Positions 47,530-60,800 of a stretch of 64,000 nt of DNA are shown piece after piece. How positions within the stretch are numbered: position 1 is the first letter of the stretch; every line of letters begins with the position of its first letter. Location of the stretch: positions 68,548,840 through 68,612,839 of the forward strand of contig CM037777.1 of the NCBI GenBank assembly GCA_021229015.1, read 5' to 3'. The notes under the pieces were generated by a model. The model was not told the origin of the DNA, ran no database searches, and saw nothing but the letters and a program-made list of their open reading frames with translations. Both the position numbers and the translations under genes were made by a program. This DNA is from Solen grandis (lineage: Eukaryota; Mollusca; Bivalvia; Adapedonta; Solenidae).

Positions 47530-48330
47530 AAAATTGACGTACACAGGTGCTATTGGATAACTACATAAGGAGTATGTTTGCACAATTGGTTTCCCAAAAT
47601 GCCATACAATATCTAAGCTATAACAGCATTATGAAGAGATTTTAATATACTCATGTAAAATACCCCTGTGACGGTATTTATCAATATTTGAACAATTGGT
47701 ATAAATATTTCCAAATATAAGCTCTCCTATGGATTTATTTTTTTATTTTTATTATTATGGAGGGATGGGGGGTCATTTCTCACCCGGAGTATATTTGTAC
47801 ATATTTAAGAGCCCATTAAGATGATATGCTTCATTCCAAATATAATGTAGGGCCTTGCATCATGGAAGAGATTTTTAAGATTTCCTAATATTTTTGTAAA
47901 GAACAAGTACGGTGCGGTCACCCCTGTGGCTATCGATTCGTAACATGTGGAGGACCATAACAGTCACATACCAAACAAAAGGTCTGGACTCTGTAGTTAT
48001 GCTACGAAGATTACTTTCAAGTTTTTCTAAAGACTTGTGATCAAGTGACCCTGGGCGGCCAATTTGACCATTAAGGGTCGTAAATTGACAATCCTTGTTT
48101 AGAGACTCACTTATATGTACGACAAAAATCCAAAGAGCAATTCTGACTTCGGGTTTTTTAATTTTCATTTTTGAATTCTATTAATTAGCTACCTTGAACT
48201 CAAATTTCTGGCACGTTTATACAATTTGTATAATCTTCATCCAAGAACATTAAATACTAATTTCAAAATTTCCAAGTCTTTAGACAAATGTTGTTATGAT
48301 GCTGTAACATACCCGACAAAAGATAACTTT
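47530..48330 (+). repeat. Segmental near-duplicate, right copy
   Basis: Collinear with 46195-47060 but with many 1-3 base losses. The SINE-A part appears garbled (47885-48000), with phrases typical of the family-1 pearl-like element mixed in (AAGTGACCCTGGGCGGCCAA). Confidence 0.65.
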
Positions 48331-49749
48331 TAATTGTCTCATTGAGCAATAAAAACATTCTGGAGGTAAAAAAGAGGACAAACAAATAGTAAAATTTTCA
48401 ATGTGTAATTTCTTATCTTAGCTTTATTTTTCGTATCAAAACAATAAATAGGTTTCATGTAAAATCGCTCGCACTAATAGGTTACAGCTTTTACACAAAC
48501 CGTAGTAATAAAGAAAAAAATGCACTCTAACAATCAAAAAGTGTCATATTCACCAGAAACGTACGCCAACTATATTTCGGTTTATATATACAGTGTTCTA
48601 GGTGTGCATCACGGCACGGGCGCCCCTCCCCGCGAGTGACTTACAGCACGCAAACTGAGTCGAGGAGACTCGCTACACAGATGTTAGTTTCGGCACATTT
48701 GATTCATTGAGGGAAGAAAAATACGAGGATGCATTCAAACCTAGAAAAGACAGGACACATTTCGGTGGGATCGCCACCGATCGTACACGGCAAACTTCTC
48801 TAGTATCACATTACGGTACCCACTCTCACACACAGCAGAAGACACATGTCTGAATTAATGTACCAACCTCCTGATTCACAATTAAAAAATCTCAACTTCA
48901 GCTTGCCTTCTTTTTATTTCTAGCATGTTCCTTTTCTTAAATTTCATGATCTGAGCATTAAATAAAATTGAAACTATATGTGTCGATACGACACGAAAAA
49001 CCATGCCCGCAATCACTTCTCAGGCAGAAATTTTCTAATTCCAAGGGCTGTAACTCTGTAAAAAAAAATTGTTAAAAAGGAAACAAAATTCAAACCAATC
49101 TGTTCACTCATCATATAATAAGTAAACTCAATAAAAAAAAAAGAAGCAAATCTTGGAAAACCAAAAATATGACTATTTTTTTCTAAGTCAATGGCCATAT
49201 AAACTGCTCTTTATTAGCCAGAAGGGCTGCGAAATGCACTACAGATCTGTAATTTATCATAGTTCCCCTTCATACGAAAACTTCAGCACCTCTAATCAAG
49301 TCTAGATGCTGTTCTTTTTCAGGATATAAGGGCAGACATGGGAAAATATGCCCCACCCACCAAGCAGGACTGATAACTTCGCTGCACTATTTCAGTGTGA
49401 AGTTGAGATATTTTGTGGAAGCGAGGTCGGTACATGTACAGAACTAGTTCCATTCACGGGACTAAGTTGCATATTAAAATTTCCCCAAGTGACAGGGTTT
49501 CTATGGTAACACATCGCCTCAGGTACTGAACAGTCACAGTATCTATGTAAATAACAGAAAACTGACGAGTTCTATCAATACAAATGAACTTCACTTGTTT
49601 GCATTAATATTATGCACCCTTAACTGCATATAGGCAAAACTGAGACGACCTTGGCTTACAATATTAATCCTGACCAGCAAGCAATGGACACACAGGCTGA
49701 TCAGGGCCAGAATTCTTAAAGGTACAAATTCAGGTTCAAACTCAAGTAT

Positions 49750-49991
49750 TTAACCCTTTCCCTCATATAGACTCATTTTGACGCACTCAATAGGTATCAC
49801 ATAAAGCCTGATCTGCAGAAAACCACAGTTAAACCTTACCAAATTTAATTGTAAAATCCTCATTACCAGACCACTGAGGAGCAGCGAACAGCATAAAACC
49901 TGATCAGCCTGCGAGTTACTCGCAGGCTGATCTGGTTTTATGCTGTTCGCATAGGTCTTTTCATGGTTTCCTCTATGAGGGAAAGGGTTAA
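49750..49991. mobile_element. MITE with TTAACCCTTTCCCTCATA ends and a 67-nt hairpin
   Basis: Termini TTAACCCTTTCCCTCATATA and the inverse CTATGAGGGAAAGGGTTAA. The interior (49884-49950) is a near-perfect palindrome with 33-base arms. It lies downstream of NAA15. Confidence 0.85.
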
Positions 49992-51954
49992 ATTAAATCC
50001 AAAATACAAATATACAAACAGCTTGTGACCATGTTTAAGTATTTTCTGAGTAGAATTTCGTAATATCAGCTGCACATCAAAAAAAATGTTTCAGTTTTCA
50101 AGATATCAAAATAAGAGACTTTTTTTTTTGATAAATAATTTATTTGGTTGTTTTAAGTTGTATCTCAGGGTTCTGACAAGTGTTTAGGTGTACATAGGAG
50201 TTGCATAAGGGTCAACTCTACTAATGAAACCCTAAAAGTTGCTTATCAACCGCAAGAAATGAAAACATATGACACTTACAGAAATTTAATTTTGTTCCTC
50301 TTGTAAGCATACAAATATTTAAAATCATATATACAATAGGAATCACTGATCTGTGACTGTATGGAGAGTACCCCATCAGACTTTGGCTACGATGATGATG
50401 TCACTATATACAGCACCAGGAAAAAACCGCCGGTATCAAGGAGATTTGTAGTTACCTACAGTCATTTTCAAAGATATCTAGGTTAGATTATGCAAACTTC
50501 AATTTGATAATGTAAAAATTCATTATTAATACTCCTGAAGATTTGATTATAGCATAATTACTTTACCTGTAATTTACATTGATAAAGCCAACTGCTTGGC
50601 ACCAACCTTTGATAAGTGTCCATATCTACACCCCATCACATCATTTAACAAGGTTTTCATCAAAATTTTGATTCTTCTTCTTTCATTTTCAACTAGAAAA
50701 GTGTATTGTAACAAATAATCAATGACACATATTCATTTAAGAAACTTGCTAAAAGCAATTGAGAAATGACTGCAATGTTCTAGAGACAGAACATAAAGAC
50801 TTGTTTATTCCTTCAGATTCAAAGCCACAAAAAAAAATATTGATACATTTTCTCTCAATTTGTTCAATATTTTAAGACACGTGTAAAACCAACAAAATAG
50901 TCACCCCTTTGTATACAATAACAACTATAAACTGTGTAACCTCCAATTCTGGATGACCAAATCAAATTTCTGCATATCTTCAACTGAGATTTCATAATAA
51001 AAGTTACAACTTGGGTTTTATCATTATTCTAAGATAATTATACTTGATTTTAAATGAAAGAGACATGGCTTAATAATCTTTGAAGGACAACATAAGAAAA
51101 GGTACTATTCAATAAAACCCACCATTTTGTTACAACTGGTGGCAAATATTTCATGATGGGTACGACAATGAAATGTTTTCATAATGCTGGTATTTCAGTA
51201 GTTGGCCCAGGAAGTACTCAGAAGGTCCCGAAAAATCTCCATTTCACTTTACATTCAGTCTATGGCGAACATGGTAATGATTTTCGTGTGCTTACCTACA
51301 AACGTCATAAAACAATAGAATCATAGTCCATCCATACTAAAGTTAGATGGGCATTTACAACAATGCAATACATGTGCTAATATAATCTATGATCCAATTA
51401 AGCTCCATCTGATTTCATATTGCATACTGTGTCTCAAATATGACTGGTGTTTTTTACAGGTTCTTTAAATAATCAGAGAGGAAAAGAAAACCTAAAAACA
51501 CCCAACTAATTTAAGACAAAGTCTTGAGAATTGTTATAAAAAAAAAGTAAACTGAACTGGCAGGACTTTCAATAGTGCAAAAAATTAGGTTTCACTGTTT
51601 AGTCTGTTTATTGTTAATGATAAACCAGAACACTTATTTCTTACATCAAATGAAATATAAAAACAAATTAAAGTCTACGTACAAGGTTTTTACAATTACT
51701 AGGAATTATCTTTGTAAATTGTACAGCCCAATAAACATTCGGCAGATCAACAAAAAGAAACCTCTGGCCTTACCTGAACATTCTTCAACAGAAATATTAA
51801 CAAAAAAGCACATTAAATATAAAACACACATCTATCAAACTTAAAAAAAAGGAAAGGAAAGACATATAAATCCTGTACAATAATATGATTTGTGTGGATT
51901 GGTACAGTACATGTAAGTTGCATAACATCTGGCTTTTATGTTCTGGACAGTTCA

Positions 51955-52366
51955 CATCATCGTAAGAAAACCCACTTTGCTTCTTAATCGACCCTGGGAT
52001 TATTCGGTTAGCAAAACTTCATACTCATGAATTATTGATTAGGCATTTCATTGGATCCTTGGCAGAGACAGCACAACAAAAGGAGGGATCATTTGACCAA
52101 TGAAATAGATTTGAAAGTTAGGTTTGTTCTACCATGTAGAGCTGACATCATTTTCCACGCCTAAGCATAACAGTTTATCCTGTGTAAACGACGAGTCTGC
52201 TTTTGCTTTTGTAAATTTCACCGAAGAGTATTCAAAATACTAAACTTTATTTCATTGGTCAGCAAGTAGCTGATTAATATTCATGAAAACAAAGTTTTGC
52301 AAGCTAAAAATCCCAAGGTATATACAGAAGGGATAACGGAATATATACCGTGGGTTTTCAACAATG
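51955..52366 (-). mobile_element. MITE-A, long copy, opposite orientation
   Basis: 412 bp, starting CATCATCGTAAGAAAACCCA and ending CCGTGGGTTTTCAACAATG. Reverse-complemented, it aligns along its length with the copy at 4162-4524, including ATTAATATTCATGAAAAC and ATACTCATGAATTATTGATT. It lies downstream of NAA15. Confidence 0.75.
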
Positions 52367-53734
52367 AGTTCACATACATGGTTAACTACTCCCATCTTTC
52401 AAAATAACTAGTTTTAATCATGATACAAGTGAACTGCAGTTATAGACAATGGGAGTCCTGTTACAGATATTGACCAAACTACTGAGCAATATTAAAGCCA
52501 TCAAACTTTCAGCAAAATGGAACAAATCAAAGTATATGATAGATGAATTTTCCCCACTTGCTCAACATAGTATATCACTAATGTTTCAGACAAAACACAA
52601 TCAGAATACAAGAAAATTATTTTTCAAATAACAATGGGGCCATGACATCATTTTATGTTAACATAAGCAGCATAATTTGCCTCAATTTGAAAAAGGAAAC
52701 TGCTGTATGTATTTCATATCTCAACCAATTTTAATGGGATATAGTGCATGCGAAGCGGAAAATAGTACTCTACACAAAGACCCAAATGTTTCTTTCATCA
52801 GATGTACAGTATTTCCTAACAGAAGACATAAATAGCAATGTAATGGAAAACAATGCTTTTGAAAAACGTTTGGAAATCATGTACATCTAAAAAAAAAAAG
52901 AGACTTGCTATGACTTTTGTATAGAGCACACTTTTTCCCTTCACATGCATGATATCCCAAACAAATTGAATAAGAAATAAAATACCTGCCAGTTTTCTTC
53001 TCTGTATCAAGGAAAAATATACTGCTTGTGATTGCTTAAAGTGACATCACATACCACATGGTATGGCCACACTGAAATAAGTCTGTATAACAATCCTGTT
53101 ATGCACATAAAGCTGTAAGCATGTATGCGATTCGAAACTCCAATAAAGTATACTCTTAAGCCTCCTAACCACTGACTTTCCTATCCACCACTGTTATCAC
53201 ACACACACATACACTCACTACACTCTTTTATGGCTGGATATCTTCCAACTAGCCTGCCTTGATAAATGTCCACAAAGGGACAGAACTGTCGCCCAACATC
53301 CCCAGGATTATCCTACCAAACTTCTCTCCCCTTCCACAGGACTAATTTACTAGTATGCTTTTCAATTTTCCCAAGCAATTTCAATTTATGACCATACTTT
53401 TTCCACTTTGCGTTTTCCTTTGAAAACAAATTCTTGTATCATGACAGAATCAGGTAATCGCAGAAAAATTCTGACAAAATTCACACAGCGATTTAACAGA
53501 ACTGAATCATCTGAGACTCACTTCCGTCTGAAATATTTGTACAAGTGATGAATGAACAGTACTAATCCTAGCCCTTGGTCGAGATGAAAGAGTATACAAG
53601 CTCACTGATTCAAACATGCTACCATGCTGACTGGCAAATGAACTGGTATCCAAAACTGGCTCTAAACCTTTAACCAAATGTAGAGAAATTCTGCAAATGA
53701 CCAGTAGGAACCAAATAAAACCTAGATCAGCTAA

Positions 53735-53985
53735 AACCCTTTACTTCATATAGACTTATTTTGAACCATTGGCAAACAGAACAGATCCAGATCACCTGGC
53801 TTCTGTCAGGAGCAATCTGATCAGGGTCTCCTCTGGTTGCTCATACATATTGAAGCTCAGATTCTACATAGTGTGTACAGCAAAATACATTGTTTCTTAT
53901 TCATGTACCATTAAAAGTTCAGTAAACTAATATTCAACAATTCAGAAATTTATAAATGAATATTCATGAGGTATAAGATTAATGT
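53735..53985 (-). mobile_element. MITE-B copy
   Basis: CCCTTTACTTCATATAGACT at one end and ATGAATATTCATGAGGTATA at the other; the middle has GATCAGGGTCTCCTCTGGTT and AGATTCTACATAGTGTGTAC. Reverse-complemented it matches the copies at 31973, 61842 and 63073. Confidence 0.7.
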
Positions 53986-54702
53986 CAATAACTGGACAAC
54001 TGATCAGGATTATGTCTCTCATTATTACATTTGTACACGGGCTTTCAGTCTGATTTAGCTTGAACACTGCATACTGGGAGTATCTAAATGATAATGGCTT
54101 AACCCCATCCCCAATCCCCAATATGATAGGCACATACAACTTACTTGTACAAGACCTGATAGAAGCAACTGAGAATGACCAAACATTATTTACTGTTCCA
54201 ACATTCACTTTTCAAAAGATGGTATGTGGAACTCACATAAGATGGTATTTGGAACTCATATACATGGGTTTTCAATGTAGGTACAGACAAGCTGTTCATT
54301 CAATGTAGCTGAAAAGCATGCAGCACGTAAGTCTTTTATTATTCTTTTTAGACGTTATTAATGTGTTACAATTCAGCTTGAAAAAAAAAAAACCTTTCCT
54401 CTTATTCCAGGTAAGTCTATTGAGAAAAGTGTACACTTTGTTCCCTTATTGTCAAAATGCATCAAAACTACACAAAGTAAAGTTTAAACAAAAATATTGA
54501 CTTCGCTGATAAAATCCTCCATTAATTATGCTGAAAATCCATCAAACTGATATTCAGTTATCTTTGCCTGTGCTGATATTAGTAGAGGGGTGTAGAAGAG
54601 ACCCGTTTCCATAGCCACCAGTTAACACATCCAGTCTGGCCTCTTCGGGAGGGGTTGGGATTGTGAAACACATATTCTTGACTCGCTGGGTCCATACTGG
54701 CA

Positions 54703-54873
54703 TTATGACGACATGTTTCCATTGGTTACAATTTGTTCTGACTGGTTTTTGGGAAGATTAAAGGAGGGTACGAGAGGGAACAGTTTGTGACATTGAGCCT
54801 GATATGACTGTGCTGCAGTCTCACACTTGCCAAAGTCACCGCGACACATGTACTCCAACACCTCGATACAGTT
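54703..54873 (-). CDS. NAA15: NAA15 terminal coding exon with stop
   Basis: 56 codons plus TAA after a TTTCAG acceptor. It encodes [20 protein letters not shown], then [16 protein letters not shown], and ends in NGNMSS. Human NAA15 has [20 protein letters not shown] and NCHKLFPYALAF here, but a longer acidic tail (SSAEAEELANEI), so the clam-like protein ends about 12 residues earlier. Confidence 0.95.
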   Translation of the reverse strand, partial: NCIEVLEYMCRGDFGKCETAAQSYQAQCHKLFPLVPSFNLPKNQSEQIVTNGNMSS

Positions 54874-57800
54874 CTGAAACACAACACACACGATAGATTC
54901 AGTCTGTCTCTGGACCATCAGGTCGCAGTGCAAGTCTTAGTATTATGTTACCAATTGAATTTACCACAGGTGATTGGCCCCAAGCTATTCTTTATCTATA
55001 GAATTTATTTGATCTACCTTCCTACCTTCCTTTTTAAGAAAAAAAAAATGTATACCACATTTGATTCTTCTATTTTTGTCATTAAATAATAAGTTCAGGC
55101 TGACCTGTAGCAAGGAATGTTTTTCTTCATAATTAATTTTCTATTTTCTTTTTATTTTGAATAATCATTTTTGTCTAAATTCAACTTCAACCAATCCTGA
55201 TATTCAGGCAGTCTCTTGAAGTATAAATTGGATCATCTCTCTGGGCATTATATTATTACTTAAAGCATTTTTTTCAAACAAAACATTCTTGCAACATGTA
55301 GAGCTTTCCATTGATCTGAAATGTTTAATTATTTCTGGTTCCATCTAAATCAAGTATCAATATTTTACTGTGCAAGTAAATATTTGTGATAAACCAAAAA
55401 GTATGAAGACATGAAAAAAAACACCAAAAAAACCCTCAATATTTCGTAGACATAAAATTCTGCCTTGTATATTTAAAGAATTTGTCCCGACAATTTACAA
55501 AGATTACAAATGTTTATTTGTACTACCAACAATATTTAACAGGACTTTGGTTAAAATTACACAGATAGTGTGTTGCCCTCAAGTGAAATTGCGGACATGT
55601 GACAGGATACCACACTGAGTCACATTATCCTGACACTGGGCCAACCAGTCCTGGAACTACCATATATATGCTGAGCGCCAAGCAAGGAAGCTATACTGGA
55701 ACTAATTTTAATGACTTTGGTGTCATGGCCACATCCTGAATATTATAAACAGGAACTCTAACTAGAATAGCATAAAAAAATTCAGCTAATACAATAGGAA
55801 ATAAATGATTGATATATTAAGTTTACCGTCGCTATGACAGAATTTTAATCATATAGTGATGTCCAGCTACTTATATGTGGAAGAGAAGACCACGAATGCA
55901 CTGAGGCATTCGGGTAGAACCATCGACCTACCGCAAGCCAGCTGGAAGGCTTCCTCACGTGAAAATCTGAATGACCCTGCCAGGATTCGAACCCATGCAG
56001 TGAGAGGCCGAGCAACTTTACCCTCTTTGCCACATAGGCCCTGGAAATCTATGAACCTGTGGTTTAACCATTTACCAGTTGTAATGTGGTACATACCTTT
56101 GGACAGACGCCCGTGTCCGAATCCTTGTTGAGGGAGGTGGCCAGTTTGAGGGCCTTGTCTTGCACACACATGTCTGGGTTCAGCTCATACATCATCCGCG
56201 ACACTGACATACATAATACCATGACTACATATCAACATCAATCTTATGGTGTTGTGATACAATATTTAATTACTGCTATGGGTTTTTCAATTAACATTTA
56301 AAGGGTTTTCCTTAAGAATCAGAGGAGGCAGGGGGTTTGAGAGTCCTACTTTTTTTTTTTTTTTGAATTATTCCCATTTTTTACAATTTGGCAAATTTGA
56401 GCCAGTCAGGAAAGGATTTGAGGCAGTAAAATCTGCTGCCCACCACCTCTTAAGGAAAACCCTGCGTCCAAAACCCTAAGGACAGACATACTTTTTATGG
56501 ATATGAAAACTGTTTATATAAATTCAAGATTTTTTGCAAGCTATTAGGTTTTGAATTGGATGGCAGTCACATGTGAAAATAAACTGAAAATCACATGCTA
56601 AACTATGAATACACTAAATTTTATTTTAACCTCAGAAAAACAAAATGTAACTAAGCCTTCTTTCAATCTGTCATGTTTATGATGTCTAATTTTAATCTTA
56701 AAAGATCATGACAATATTTTTGTCAAACTTGAACGAAAGTTCTTTGGAAGACATGTATCACCTGCTGGAGCATGACGCAAAAAGTGCGACAGACAGATAC
56801 ACTGACAGGCGACAGAAAAGTAACCATCTACAGTGCTGGTAACATAAAGAAATGGGTTCTGATATAAACATTTTTCATAGAACAAAAGTTAAGCTTTCAA
56901 CTTTCATAACCGTAAACCAAATACTATGACAATCACAAGTACCAAAGAGATAATTGGGTTTAACATCCTATCAACAGTATTTCGGTCGTTTGGGCAATTT
57001 GTCTGCATGAGACTTCCTTGTTGTGATATCACACTGTAGTTAAGTGGCATGATGCCACATAATGTCAAATTATCCTGACAATTGGCAAACCACTTTTTAA
57101 CGACCCAAATATGCTGAGCACCAAGCAAGGGAGACAGATTCACAAGTACCATTTAAAACAAGTAACTGGTGTTGTATGCAACACATAAAGTCCCCTACAT
57201 GGCTCCACCTTGACTCAATATGGTAATCAATCCCATTTTTTTGCCATATTTTCACTATTTCCGTTACCATAGCAACCACAATTTTAGTCGAAGAACAAAA
57301 ATAAAATGAAGCGCATAATCTACACATTGCCATCTAGTCATATACCAAGTTTCATCAAGTTTGCTTGCTTAGTTATCGCGGGATCCCATTTTTTGCCATA
57401 TTTTCACTATTTCCGTTACCATAGCAACCACAAATTTAGTCGAAGAACAAAAATAAAATGAAGTGCATAATCTACACATTGCCATCTAGTCATATACCAA
57501 GTTTCATCAAGTTAGCTTGCTTAGTTATCGCGGGATCCCATTTTTGCCATATTTTCACTATTTCCGTTACCATAGCAACCACAATTTTAGTCGAAGAACA
57601 AAAATAAAATGACGTGCATAATCTACACATTGCCATCTAGTCATATACCAAGTTTCATCAAGTTAGCTTGCTTAGTTATTATTATCGCGGGATCCAGATT
57701 TGAGCGGACAGACGGACGGACGGACAGACGGAGGGCAAACCTATAGTCCCCTCCGGTGTAAACACCGGTAGGGGACTAACAACAAAGACAACATTCCAAA

Positions 57801-60800
57801 ATTTCACAGCACTCAATAAGCCAGCCAGTACCTGCAGCGCGGTGTAATACTGAATTACTGTTTCTCTTTAGGAACTCCTCGTTCAGGGTGGAGGCGTCCT
57901 TATTGCCACAGAGTTTCTCCATCTCCTGGTCCAGAACCTTCACCATCACCTCCGGCAGACTTGTCTTGCGCTTCTTCACTGTAAACACGCAGCCAACATT
58001 AGTTACTCAATTTTGTGTTTGTACTGTTAAGTTGTCTTACAGGCCTTTGTGATACAGTGTCCAACAAATTTTGAAAGATTTGGAAGCTGGTAGCCCAGAA
58101 TTTTATTGTACAGCAGTGCTTAGACTCAGTCGATTTTTATACAATTTATTTTATCAATGTGTAGATTACAGTTCTTGGTATTAATATAAATTTAATACAT
58201 GTACAATTAAAATCTACAATGTTGCAGATAACAGTTAAAAAAGGAAAAATTAAAATACATAAAATAAAAAAAAATAAAATAAATAAATTTTTTTATATCT
58301 TGAACAAAAAAGAAACTGGATTGACTTTTATTTTTCTCTACCCCCCCCCCCAATTCTTATTACATGTATTATTTACATTTATTTGTAGTTACCTCCCTTG
58401 AACATGGAAAAAAACACACTGGATTGCAGTTTATTTGCCAATTTCAGGTTTGATAAGTTAAACTGTTGTTTTTTCCTCAAGAATTTAATACAACAAGTGT
58501 ATTTTGATGTTTGATCATCTGTTCTGTTTCTGCTCCCTTAAAAAACCGGAAAATGAAACCGCGAAAACCCATGACATAATCAGCGACAATGATCAAAGAA
58601 TTATAATTACCAAAATAAGATTTGTTATTAAAAACCTATGTATGATTATACTGCTGAGAAATTCTTAGAATAATCATCTCTGACTACTGATATGTTAACT
58701 GGTGTAGATTATTCTTCATCCATTTTCAAAATGGCGATTACATTTCAGATACTCTCCATTTAAAGGAAGGTAAGAACATCAGTGGTGGTGGGAATATATT
58801 TTATAGGATATTATGATTCAAGCATTTGAATAGGTTAACGCCAGGCAGGACAAGGTTATCCTGCATCCAACCGGCTTGCTGTGTCAGCTATTGATCTGAC
58901 AAAATAGTCGTAAAAAAACCCCATGGTAATGTTTGGAGAATAACATAATCTCCAGCCATGGGTTATTCGACTATTTTATAAAAGTTTAAACCTAAGTGTT
59001 AAATACCTGATTTACCTCAATGATTGATTTCCACAGGACAGAACAAGATTTTCAGCTAATGTCAAATCTCTCATACAAATGGTTATTATCATTTCAGTAT
59101 GATTGCTTACCTAGTCGGAGGAACCTGAGAAGATAGACATGCAGTTGTGGGTTGTCTCTCTCCACTTGACAGCCTCGCTTCAGTGATTGTAACATAAGCA
59201 GTAATTTATCTGAAACACACACAGGCAGAGGTTAATTAGGCCAATTAGTTTCTCTGTGTATTGGGTTTAATGTACTGCCAACAGTATTTCAGGGATTTGG
59301 AGACTTAAGTCTATCCATGACAGATATAGGGCTGCCACAATGCAGTATTACACAAACATTTGGCATGATACCACATCCAGGCCTGACACCAGCTCCTAGA
59401 ACTACTGTTGTATGATGAGCAACACTAGTACCTTTTTTTTAATGACTTTGGAATGTTGTGGCCTGAGATCAAATCCACAACCTCCTAATTAAGGGGAGGT
59501 AACACTAACCACTCCCCCCCCCAGGACCAGTGGGGCTAGCCGAGACTTGGAGACAAGGCAAAAAATTAATTGCAGTTTGGTTGGGCAGACTTGGAGCCAT
59601 TTCAATCACTTACTTGGCATAATAAGTGGGTGAAAAGGGATATAAGTAAAACTGAAATAATAGCAACTATGTACCATTTGATTTTTTCGATACACTGAGC
59701 ACTTCCTTATTGCAGTTAAAGATAAAATGCTTATTATGTTGCTTCCTTATCAAGTCCAATGTCCTTTCTTTTGAAGTATCAAAATGGAAAACATGAGGGC
59801 CAAGATGGCCCTTGATCGCTCACCTGAGAAAGATGATTGCTTAAGAAATAAAGATGCTAGAGTGTAAAAGTAAAATCTGGCTTTTTTTATGGTGAAAAGG
59901 GCATAACTCCTAAATTAACTAGTTAATATCAGTTATAATTGAACCTGATTGCGAGATTATGGGCATAAACATTGTCTTAAAGTTGAAAAAAGATTGTTAA
60001 AAAATGAAGTTGGTAGAGAATAAACAAAGTAAAATCTTGCATTTTTTGTATTAAAAGGGGCACAACTCCTGACCTAATTGACGGATCTCAGCCATAATCA
60101 AACTCAATCGAGACATTATGGTCATAAACATTGTCTTAAAGTTTGAAGATGATTGCTTAAGAAATAAAGGTGATAGAGCGTAAACACTAAAAATTGTTGA
60201 CGCCACACGACGCACGACGGACACTCACGGGATCACAATAGCTCACCCTGAGCTTTGCTCAGGTGAGCTAAAAACTGAGCAGTAAAAGGTTTAGAATTCA
60301 AAAGAACAAAATTACCTTTCCTAGAATATATTTCATAAGCACATATATGGGTTTCTATTCTATCAGACGCTAATATCTGCAGTGGTTTTAGAAATTTGAT
60401 GGCTTGCTCTAATGGATTCTCAACCTGCAAAAGAACAACAAAAAAAAAACATCTTAAACTTTGACTCAGAAAGTATGCAATCTGATAGAGGAAAAAGCTG
60501 GCTGAAGACCAAAAGAAATACAACGTGCAATACATCTCCAACACTAAATTGCAGTATGCGTGAATGAAGTCAGTATACTAATTTAATCCAAACATATGAT
60601 GTAAAATGCCCTATTAAGCAAGAGAGAAATTGTGTGTACCACACTTGAGTATTGAAGTAGTACAAGTGCTTTTCACACTGTCATGGTAGTCTGGAGAACA
60701 ATGCACACTTGGCCAACAGAGATGCACAAATGGTCAACTGATACAGTACAGAACAACAAATAGTGTGAGCTGAAGGAGATTACAGGATTACTTTCAACAC

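Larger units (their letters stand above)
48340..54702. other. Repeat-poor region downstream of NAA15
   Basis: Only three MITEs (49750, 51955, 53735) were found in 6.3 kb, unlike the dense repeats elsewhere. Part of it may be NAA15 3' UTR. Candidate AATAAA signals on the minus strand occur near 54335 and near 48427; which is used cannot be decided from sequence. Confidence 0.45.
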
